Source of the DNA: Leptobrachium leishanense
Taxonomy: Eukaryota > Chordata > Amphibia > Anura > Megophryidae
Assembly (NCBI GenBank): GCA_009667805.1
Contig: CM019064.1
Location: 385,888,049-385,952,048, forward strand
Length of the DNA: 64,000 bases
Reading direction: 5' to 3'
The position numbers were made by a program, and so were the translations under genes. Of this stretch, positions 55,978-64,000 are shown one piece after another. Within the stretch, counting starts at the first letter, position 1; every line of letters begins with the position of its first letter. Under the pieces are notes generated by a model that ran no database searches, was not told where the DNA came from, and saw nothing but the letters and a program-made list of their open reading frames with translations.

Positions 55978-57380
55978 TTCCTGCAGACACAGAATATTAA
56001 CCCTTTCGCTGCTGAGGCTTTTCCCGCCCCTGTCCTGGGGTAATTTTTACCGGTTTTGCTCATCATGTTTAAACACGTTTTGAAGGCTTATTTTAGTATA
56101 TGACCCAGACATATTATATATCGTTCTTTCCGTCAGACTTGGCAGATTCATAATATGTCATTATTATATGTATATGTCATGACCTGTCTGTATATTATAA
56201 CAAAAAATGCAATAAAATATGATTTTTCAATAATTTGCAATGTGTAAAGTGTTTTTTTTCCACATTTTAACATGCGAGCAATTGCGGTTATATTTTGTAT
56301 GGGGTGCGCTTGTTAAAAAAATTAGAGATGGGGTCTCGTTACATTTTTTTTGGGGGAAAATTACACGATTTTTAACAAACGCACCGCATACAAAAATCAT
56401 TAGTGCAGCATCATTGTTCACATTATAATTGAAATGGGAACAATATTGCTGCATTAACAAACCAAAAAAAAGAAAAAAAACTTGTTTATTTTTTTTTATA
56501 ATTTTTTTTAATTTTTTTTTTGACAAAATTTTTCACAGTAGTGTTTGGTATCGTTGGAACGGCCATGCTCTGGCCGATCCAACCATACCAAACTTTAACC
56601 CCTAGCTGCCACGGATCGGGAGATAGGGAGTTCATTGCAACTCCCTATCTCCACCGTTGGTGGCAGTTAGGGGTTAAGTCCAGGACTGGCGTCATCGTGC
56701 TACGCACGATGACGCCAGTCCTCAGGGGGAGTTCCCGGAGGCTTGGCCGACATCCAAGATGTCGGCCATCTCCGGGAAAGGATCATGAACCGGCGCTTTT
56801 CAGCGCCGATTCGTGATCCGGCTTCCAAATGGTGCCTGGGTTAACCCCCGCAATGCCGCCGATCGGGAGGGAGAGAGGTCCGAAGGACCTCCCCCCCTCC
56901 CTTTCAGGCGCCTCCTCCGCACATGCGGGGGGGCGCCTGAATTAGGTGTCATCGCGCAGCCGCGATGACATCTAATTAGCCCGGCGGCGGTTCCGGATGC
57001 TGGGCTGACATCGAGGATGTCAGCCCGCACTGGGGGGGCCAGCGATCGGCCGGAACCCGGCCGAACGCTGACCCCAAAGGCTGGACGCGCTCAGCACGTC
57101 CTCCGCACGCAACGTGACATGCGGTTGGACGCGCTGAGCGCGTCCACCGCAGCGAAAGGGTTAAGGGTTATAATATTTAATATGAGGGTAAAAGCTTCTT
57201 GATCCAAGGAGAAATCTGACGCCATTCTGGGGTCAAGAAGAAATTTTTTCCCAGTATGTTGCATATTGGCGAGCATTTCAGACTGGTTTTTTTGCCTTAT
57301 TTTGGATCAACGGCAGTAGGTGATGTGGGAGAGGCTGAATCCGATGAACGCATGTCTTTTTTCAGCCTATGTAACTATGT
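55978..57380 (+). mobile_element. CR1 3' UTR in copy 1, split by piggyBac MITE
   Basis: 55978-56000 and 57161-57380 together match the 3' end of the CR1 at 10045-10290 (ttcctgcagacacagaatat, gatccaaggagaaatctgac, catgtcttttttcagcctat). The piggyBac MITE sits precisely in the TTAA of gaatattaaggg. Confidence 0.88.
56001..57160 (+). mobile_element. piggyBac-type MITE, 1160 bp, perfect TTAA TSD
   Basis: Ends CCCTTTCGCTGC and GCAGCGAAAGGG, flanked by TTAA (55997-56000 and 57161-57164). Copies 2 and 3 of the triplicated unit show the empty site with one TTAA (58930 and 61760 regions). Internally there are hairpins (gacatccaagatgtcggcc, catcgtgctacgcacgatg). It is the same family as 22152-23297. 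No transposase. Confidence 0.93.
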
Positions 57381-57382
57381 AA

Positions 57383-57572
57383 GGGGGACCTGTGCCAGTG
57401 AGCTTACAATCTAAGGGGAAGCTGTGTCCGTGAGCTTACAATCTAAGGGGGACCTGTGTCTGTGAGTTTACAATCTAAGAGGTACCTGTGTCTGTGAGTT
57501 TACAATCTAAGGAGGACCTGTGCCTGTGAATTTACAATCTAAGGGGTACATGTGCCCGTGAGTTTACAATCT
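57383..57572. repeat. 32-bp minisatellite, copy 1 (about 6 units)
   Basis: Units gtgagtttacaatctaaggg then gtacctgtgtcc, starting right after the CR1 tail (gtaactatgtaa). The core gagtttacaatctaagg is shared with the 25-bp array of Helitron 2. Confidence 0.9.
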
Positions 57573-57952
57573 AATTCGATTCACTTTGAATTCTCTTTGA
57601 AACTAGGCCACAAAGAATGTGTGCCGTAATCGCGAAAACGGTGGTCCAATGAAATATTTGAGTGTGTGACTTTTTTGGCCAGGCAATGCATATTGGTATA
57701 CATAAAGTGGCAACAGTATAATATTTTAGACCGATTAATTTATTTGGATTACCAAACTCCTTTTCAGTCTTTGAAATGTAAATATGTATCTGTAATGTCT
57801 AATACACCTGTAAACATGTAACATAATGACTTTAGTGCCTACATATTTATTTTCTGGGTTAATCTGTATATTTGTGTTTTGTTTTTAATATCTTGCATTG
57901 TATTACTTTGTATTCCTGTAACGACTGAAACATTTCAATGTTCTTGAACCCA

Positions 57953-58025
57953 GGACATGAAAACTAGAGAAATCTCAATGTATCCTTCCTGGTAAAATAC
58001 TTTGGGAATAAATAAATAAATAAAT
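57953..58025 (+). mobile_element. CORE-SINE tail inside the triplicated unit
   Basis: acatgaaaactagagaaatc, tcaatgtatccttcctggta, then an (AATA)n end. It recurs at about 60779-60843 and 62586-62658 in copies 2 and 3, with different tail lengths. Confidence 0.82.
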
Positions 58026-58745
58026 GTTAGATGCCTGGGGTCATTGGTTATGAATAATTCAATAAAAGCCTGATGTTTAGAAAAGGGGATTCGGTGATGA
58101 TATTGCATATTCTTCCCATTATTGCCCATTTAATTTGGGGGCAATACAAGTCTACTCATCAAGACAATGCCAGGATTGCAACAATGTCACCATTTAACAA
58201 GAGCAAGGCTCTGCTGGATTGTTCCCAAATCTGATAATTGAAGGGGTGGCTAGATACTCTGGTTCATGACCTCTGAAGATGTAAACTGAATTACAGAGTA
58301 AACAAGCAAACAAACATTAAACAATGAGTCTATCTATTCGGTGCAATTCGGTGGCAAGTTTGGCTCTTTTTGAATAACCCTTTAACAAATTACAAGAAAA
58401 CTTAGAAACGAGACAAAAGACGTAGAGGGCCCTGCTCACAGGAGCTTGCAATCTTCATGACAAGTTTACCATTACTTTAGTCTTTGTTTAATCCTCTATC
58501 ACATATAAATCATCCTGCCATCAGTTATTTTTGCTTATTTTTTTTTGATTGACTGATTGACATAATTTTGTTTCCCTTTTTTTATGTTTCACCTACATTT
58601 GCATTTCTTGACGCATTGTAATACCACTGATACTCTTGCAATGAAAGTGTTTATCTGTTCATTCATTTCTATATATCTTTTTGTTTTGGTGTTTATGTTA
58701 TTATAACTCTCTTATAATATATATTGAATAAATTTTACATAAGAG

Positions 58746-58912
58746 AGCACAGAGTCCAGACCTTAACCCCATTGAGAATCTTTGGGATGTGCTGAAGAAG
58801 ACTTTACACAGCGCTGCGACTCTCACATCATCAATACAAGATCTTGGCGAGAAATTAATACAACTCTGGATGGAAATAAATATTTTGATATTGCATAAGC
58901 TTATTGAAACTT
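58746..58912 (+). pseudogene. Tc1-type transposase C-terminal fragment, copy 2
   Basis: Same fragment as in copy 1 (SPDLNPIENLW ... LIQLWMEI) with a few substitutions (acttt acaca for acttt acgca), again fused to the CR1 3' UTR at the same base. Confidence 0.85.
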
Positions 58913-59150
58913 CCTGCAGACAAAGAATATTAAGTGTTATAATATTTAATATGTGGGTAAAAGCTTCTTGATCCAAGGAGAAATCTGACGCCATTCTGGG
59001 GTCAAGAAGAATTTTTTTCCCAGTATGTTGCATATTGGCGAGCATTTCAGACTGGGTTTTTTGCCTTATTTTGAATCAACGGCAGTAGGTGATGTGGGAG
59101 AGGCTGAACCCAATGAACGCATGTCTTTTTTCAGCCTATGTAACTATGTA
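58913..59150 (+). mobile_element. CR1 3' UTR in copy 2
   Basis: Uninterrupted 3' UTR (ttcctgcagacaaagaatat, taagtgttataatatttaat ... catgtcttttttcagcctat). It provides an empty site for the piggyBac MITE of copy 1. Confidence 0.88.
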
Positions 59151-60402
59151 AGGGGGACCTGTGCCAGTGAGCTTACAATCTAAGGGGAAGCTGTGTCCGT
59201 GAGCTTACAATCTAAGGGGAAGCTGTGTCCGTGAGTTTACAATCTAAGGGGTACCTGTGTCCGTGAGTTTACAATCTAAGGGGTACCTGTGTCCGTGAGT
59301 TTACAATCTAAGGGGGACCTGTGCCAGTGAGTTTACAATCTAAGGGGAAGCTGTGTCCGTGAGCTTACAATCTAAGGGGGACCTGTGCCAGTGAGGTTAC
59401 AATCTAAGGGGGACCTGTGCCTGTGAGTTTACAATCTAAGAGGTACCTGTGTCCGTGAGCTTACAATCTAAGGGGGACCTGTGCCAGTGAGTTTACAATC
59501 TAAGGGGTACCTGTGTCCGTGAGTTTACAATCTAAGGGGTACCTGTGTCCGTGAGCTTACAATCTAAGGGGTACCTGTGCCAGTGAGTTTACAATCTAAG
59601 GGGAAGCTGTGTCCGTGAGCTTACAATCTAAGGGGTACCTGTGTCCGTGAGTTTACAATCTAAGGGGGACCTGTGCCAGTGAGTTTACAATCTAAGGGGA
59701 AGCTGTGTCCGTGAGCTTACAATCTAAGGGGTACCTGTGTCCGTGAGTTTACAATCTAAGGGGGACCTGTGCCAGTGAGTTTACAATCTAAGGGGAAGCT
59801 GTGTCCGTGAGCTTACAATCTAAGGGGGACCTGTGCCAGTGAGGTTACAATCTAAGAGGGACCTGTGCCTGTGAGTTTACAATCTAAGAGGTACCTGTGT
59901 CCGTGAGCTTACAATCTAAGGGGGACCTGTGCCTGTGAGTTTACAATCTAAGAGGTACCTGTGTCCGTGAGTTTACAATCTAAGGGGTACCTGTGTCCGT
60001 GAGCTTACAATCTAAGGGGTACCTGTGTCCGTGAGCTTACAATCTAAGGGGGACCTGTGCCTGTGAGTTTACAATGTAAGAGGTACCTGTGTCCGTGAGC
60101 TTACAATCTAAGAGGTACCTGTGTCCGTGAGTTTACAATCTAAGGGGGACCTGTGTCCGTGAGTTTACAATCTAAGGGGTACCTGTGTCTGTGAATTTAC
60201 AATCTAAGGGGTACATGTGCCTGTGAATTTACAATCTAAGGGGGACCTGTGCCTGTGAATTTACAATCTAAGGAGGACCTGTGCCTGTGAATTTACAATC
60301 TAAGGGGTACCTGTGTCTGTGAATTTACAATCTAAGGGGGACCTGTGCCTGTGAATTTACAATCTAAGGGGTACATGTGCCCGTGAGTTTACAATCTAAT
60401 TC
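59150..60402. repeat. 32-bp minisatellite, copy 2 (about 39 units)
   Basis: Units of gtgagtttacaatctaaggg plus gtacctgtgtcc, ggacctgtgccа-type or gaagctgtgtcc endings. Mixed unit types recur in blocks, a sign of expansion by block copying. It ends at ttacaatctaattcgattca, exactly as in copies 1 and 3. Confidence 0.92.
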
Positions 60403-60778
60403 GATTCACTTTGAATTCTCTTTGAAACTAGGCCACAAAGAATGTGTGCCGTAATCGCGAAAACGGTGGTCCAATGAAATATTTGAGTGTGTGACTTTTT
60501 TGGCCAGGCAATGCATATTGGTATACATAAAGTGGCAACAGTATAATATTATAGACCGATTAATTTATTTGGATTACCAAACTCCTTTTCAGTCTTTGAA
60601 ATGTAAATATGTATCTGTAATGTCTAATACACCTGTAAACATGTAACATAATGACTTTAGTGCCTACATATTTATTTTCTGGGTTAATCTGTATATTTGT
60701 GTTTTGTTTTTAATATCTTGCATTGTATTACTTTGTATTCCTGTAACGACTGAAACATTTCAATGTTCTTGAACCCAG

Positions 60779-60843
60779 GACATGAAAACTAGAGAAATCT
60801 CAATGTATCCTTCCTGGTAAAATACTTTGGGAATAAATAAATG
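60779..60843 (+). mobile_element. CORE-SINE tail, copy 2 of unit
   Basis: Same fragment as at 57953 with a shorter (AAAT)n end (gggaataaataaatg), showing tail-length change since duplication. Confidence 0.8.
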
Positions 60844-61574
60844 TTAGATGCCTGGGGTCATTGGTTATGAATAATTCAATAAAAGCCTGATGTTTAGAAA
60901 AGGGGATTCGGTGATGATATTGCATATTCTTCCCATTACTGCCCATTTAATTTGGGGGCAATACAAGTCTACTCATCAAGACAATGCTAGGATTGCAACA
61001 ATGTCACCATTTAACAAGAGCAAGGCTCTGCTGGATTGTTCCCAAATCTGATAATTGAAGGGGTGGCTAGATACTCTGGTTCATGACCTCTGAAGATGTA
61101 AACTGAATTACAGAGTAAACAAGCAAACAAACATTAAACAATAAGTCTATCTATTCAGTGCAATTCGGTGGCAACTTTGGCTCTCTTTGAATAACCCCTT
61201 AACAAGTTACAAGAAAACTTAGAAACGAGACAAAAGACGTAGAGGGCCCTGCTCACAGGAGCTTGCAATCTTCATGACAAGTTTACCATTACTTTAGTCT
61301 TTGTTTAATCCTCTATCACATATAAATCATCCTGTCATCAGTTATTTTTGCTTATTTTTTTTTGATTGACTGATTGACATAATTTTGTTTCCCTTTTTTT
61401 ATGTTTCACCTACATTTGCATTTTTTGACACATTGTAATACCACTGATACTCTTGCAATGAAAGTGTTTATCTGTTCATTCATTTCTATATATCTTTTTT
61501 TTTGGTGTTTATGTTATTATAACTCTCTTATAATATATATTGAATAAATTTTACATAAGAGAGAGAGAGCTTGG

Positions 61575-61742
61575 CCAGCACAGAGTCCAGACCTTAACCC
61601 CATTGAGAATCTTTGGGATGTGCTGAAGAAGACTTTACGCAGCGCTGCGACTCTCACATCATCAATACAAGATCTTGGCGAGAAATTAATACAACTCTGG
61701 ATGGAAATAAATATTTTGATATTGCATAAGCTTATTGAAACT
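61575..61742 (+). pseudogene. Tc1-type transposase C-terminal fragment, copy 3
   Basis: Reads WPAQSPDLNPIENLWDVLK and DLGEKLIQLWMEI. It is slightly longer at the left than the other two copies, so it is closer to the ancestral arrangement. The same junction to CR1 follows. Confidence 0.85.
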
Positions 61743-61982
61743 TCCTGCAGACACAGAATATTAAGGGTTATAATATTTAATATGTGGGTAAAAGCTTCTT
61801 GATCCAAGGAGAAATCTGACGCCATTCTGGGGTCAAGAAGGAATTTTTTCCCAGTATGTTGCATATTGGCGAGCATTTCAGACTGGGTTTTTTGCCTTCT
61901 ATTGGATCAACAGCAGTAGGTGATGTGGGAGAGGCTGAATCCGATGAACGCATGTCTTTTTTCAGCCTATGTAACTATGTAA
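61743..61982 (+). mobile_element. CR1 3' UTR in copy 3
   Basis: Uninterrupted; gcagacacagaatattaagg matches the 10045 CR1 exactly across the TTAA. Ends in taactatgta before the minisatellite. Confidence 0.88.
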
Positions 61983-62207
61983 GGGGGACCTGTGTCCATG
62001 AGCTTACAATCTAAGGGGGACCTGTGCCTGTGAATTTACAATCTAAGGGGGACCTGTGCCAGTGAGTTTACAATCTAAGGGGTACCTGTGTCCGTGAGTT
62101 TACAATCTAAGAGGTACCTGTGTCTGTGAGTTTACAATCTAAGGAGGACCTGTGCCTGTGAATTTACAATCTAAGGGGTACGTGTGCCCGTGAGTTTACA
62201 ATCTAAT
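61983..62207. repeat. 32-bp minisatellite, copy 3 (about 7 units)
   Basis: Same unit types as in copies 1 and 2. The final unit cgtgtgcccgtgagtttaca then atctaattcgattc is common to all three copies. Confidence 0.9.
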
Positions 62208-62585
62208 TCGATTCACTTTGAATTCTCTTTGAAACTAGGCCACAAAGAATGTGTGCCGTAATCGCGAAAACGGTGGTCCAATGAAATATTTGAGTGTGTG
62301 ACTGTTTTGGCCAGGCAATGCATATTGGTATACATAAAGTGGCAACAGTATAATATTATAGACCGATTAATTTATTTGGATTACCAAACTCCTTTTCAGT
62401 CTTTGAAATGTAAATATGTATCTGTAATGTCTAATACACCTGTAAACATGTAACATAATGACTTTAGTGCCTACATATTTATTTTCTGGGTTAATCTGTA
62501 TATTTGTGTTTTGTTTTTAATATCTTGCATTGTATTACTTTGTATTCCTGTAACGACTGAAACATTTCAATGTTCTTGAACCCAG

Positions 62586-62658
62586 GACATGAAAACTAGA
62601 GAAATCTCAATGTATCCTTCCTGGTAAAATACTTTGGGAATAAATAAATCAATAAATG
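62586..62658 (+). mobile_element. CORE-SINE tail, copy 3 of unit
   Basis: Same fragment as at 57953 with the tail gggaataaataaatcaataa. Confidence 0.8.
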
Positions 62659-63183
62659 TTAGATGCCTGGGGTCATTGGTTATGAATAATTCAATAAAAG
62701 CCTGATGTTTAGAAAAGGGGATTCGGTGATGATATTGCATATTCTTCCCATTACTGCCCATTTAATTTGGGGGCAATACAAGTCTACTCATCAAGACAAT
62801 GCCAGGATTGCAACAATGTCGCCATTTAACAAGAGCAAGGCTCTGCTGGATTGTTCCCAAATCTGATAATTGAAGGGGTGGCTAGATACTCTGGTTCATG
62901 ACCTCTGAAGATGTAAACTGAATTAAAAGAGTAAACAAGCAAACAAACATTAAACAATAAGTCTATCTAGCTGCATACACAGATAGCAGATAGAGCAGCA
63001 GAATGAATGAATGACTTAGTGGATGAATGTGTAAATATGCTTGAAGAACACAACGCAATCAGGATTATTGAACTCTTCTTTCTTTACAGGATTTATTCAG
63101 TGGTTATGGGGTTCCAGTACAGATTTACATTGGTGACACTCAGCACTCAGCAGCCATGGCCCTCCAGTTGGTTTGTAACTATT

Positions 63184-64000
63184 AGGGTTATTCAAAGAGA
63201 TCCGAATTGCTGCCGAAAGGGAACCGAACGTTGAAAATCAGCGTCCGGTTACCTTTCTTAGCCATTCGGCTATCCAGAGAGCAGGCAATTCGTCAAATCC
63301 TGGTGAATTGCCTGCACATACGTTGCCTTTTCGGTGCCTGTTTGAGGGCAGTGAATCCCCATAGAGAAGCACTGCTTCGGCTATTCAGAGAGCAAAAGCC
63401 AGCAGGGAAAAGTTGCCGAATTTCCCTGCCATTCGGTGGTTTCAGGCGGCAGATTTATTCAGGCGAATCCCATAGGCTTCAATGTTAAAAATATTCCCGT
63501 TTTAATTCAATATCTAATAAACCGTTTATTATAATATTCTACAGTAAAGAGTCTCTTTATTTATAGATTTTTTAGGATATTTTAAGCTTTTTTCGGGATT
63601 TGTGTTTTAAAAATATTTCCGATTTTTTTTTTTTTTAACTTTACTTATTTTTTCTGTTACAGCCCTTTTTATTATCATTCCCTGGACCTCATATGTAAAT
63701 TTCAAAATTTTCGCTCAGTAGTTTCTTTGCAAACAGCGTTTCACTTTTCAAACATTCAAGTGTACTGTTTTTTTTAATTTATTCACTCCATTCGTCTGCG
63801 GTGTCGGGTTTTTCCGGCGGCTGTGCTGCGTGTGATCGGCTCCTGCTCAGGGTTTTCCGGCGTTGTCAGCGGGGTTAATCCAGATGTTTTTGCGGGTTTT
63901 CGGTGTGCCTTCGCTGGGTTTTGGGGTGAGTTTTCGGCGGGTTTGCGGTGACTTTTCCCTGCATTACGGCGGCCCGGTAGTGTTTGCTGAATACACCGCA
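63184..64000. mobile_element. CAGGGTTATTCAAAGAGA MITE, third copy, cut by window end
   Basis: Starts agggttattcaaagagatcc and follows the 25349/30864/32461 blocks in order (ggccattcgg-like stretch, ccagagagcaggcaattcg, cttcaatgttaaaaatattc, gctgaatacaccgca). It is uninterrupted, so it shows the original sequence across both insertion points of the 25349 copy. The right end lies beyond the window. Confidence 0.85.

Larger units (their letters stand above)
55403..58335. repeat. Tandem triplication, copy 1 (2933 bp)
   Basis: Starts attcggtgcaattcggtggc and ends gagtctatct, where copy 2 begins immediately. Unit order: MITE right end, agagggccctgctcacagga segment, AT-rich part, Tc1 transposase fragment, CR1 3' UTR, 32-bp minisatellite (short here), a Tc1-like or unknown segment (cgcgaaaacggtggtccaat), SINE tail and single-copy sequence. 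It alone contains the 1160-bp piggyBac MITE. Without that it is about 1770 bp. Confidence 0.92.
58336..61152. repeat. Tandem triplication, copy 2 (2817 bp)
   Basis: Same unit as copy 1 with no piggyBac insertion and a much longer 32-bp minisatellite (59150-60400). High similarity to copy 1 over the flanks (identical phrase catcatcaatacaagatctt; same aagagagcacagag deletion) indicates a recent duplication. Confidence 0.92.
61153..62970. repeat. Tandem triplication, copy 3 (about 1818 bp)
   Basis: Same unit, slightly more diverged at its start (attcagtgcaattcggtggc, then aactttggctctctttgaat). It retains gagagagcttggccag before the Tc1 fragment, which copies 1 and 2 lack. It ends at aagtctatct, after which unique sequence (agctgcatacacagatagca) begins. 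Confidence 0.92.

Noticed and set aside
51065..62207. CRISPR array
   Set aside because: The regular repeats of 25 and 32 bp have no unique spacers, the genome is eukaryotic, and no cas-like gene is present.

Overview
The window looks like intergenic, repeat-saturated DNA from a vertebrate, most likely an amphibian and probably a frog. The basis is the mixture of repeats: L2 and CR1 LINEs, a CORE-SINE-like family, a Ngaro-type tyrosine-recombinase retrotransposon, hAT, piggyBac, Tc1 and TTA-target MITEs, and Helitrons. No repeat database could be consulted, so family names rest on protein motifs, terminal repeats and target-site duplications (TSDs) read by eye. I found no host gene, no exon with convincing splice sites, and no tRNA or rRNA gene. 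Every protein-coding stretch I recognise belongs to a transposable element and is truncated, frameshifted or otherwise damaged. The very long open frames at 31-32 kb and 46-47.7 kb are artefacts of tandem repeats that happen to lack stops in several frames.

Layout. 0-5.6 kb: an L2 3' tail and small MITEs. 5.6-10.3 kb: a 5'-truncated L2 (minus) followed by a 5'-truncated CR1 (plus). 10.3-25.3 kb: small non-autonomous DNA transposons, including two hAT MITEs with perfect 8-bp TSDs (12473-13486 and 24565-25114) and a piggyBac-type MITE nested in another MITE (22152-23297). 25.3-33.4 kb: a deep nest. A SINE is split by a MITE (25349-33240), which is itself split by a Ngaro-like element (25419-30863) and by a hAT element (30946-32460) that carries its own minisatellite and palindrome. 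33.9-37.3 kb: two copies of a 720-bp MITE family, one holding a nested TTA-target MITE. 38.7-40.0 kb: a second CR1-group LINE (minus). 41.8-42.4 kb: an L2 3' fragment. 43.6-47.7 kb: Helitron 1, built of palindromes and a 19-bp minisatellite. 50.7-52.8 kb: Helitron 2, carrying a 25-bp minisatellite that is itself interrupted by a hAT MITE. 53.8-54.7 kb: a long-TIR element made of TTACCCGGGTAA-like motifs. 55.4-63.0 kb: a head-to-tail triplication of a chimeric Tc1/CR1/minisatellite/SINE unit, with a piggyBac MITE in copy 1 only. 63.2-64 kb: a MITE cut by the window end.

The most interesting content is (1) the Ngaro-like element with gag, RT-RNase H, tyrosine recombinase and a downstream SGNH hydrolase; (2) minisatellites expanded from pieces of other transposons (SINE tail, L2-like 3' segment) inside hAT and Helitron elements; (3) one minisatellite family shared by a hAT element and a Helitron; and (4) several insertions whose empty sites can be read in sister copies within the window, so their order can be established.
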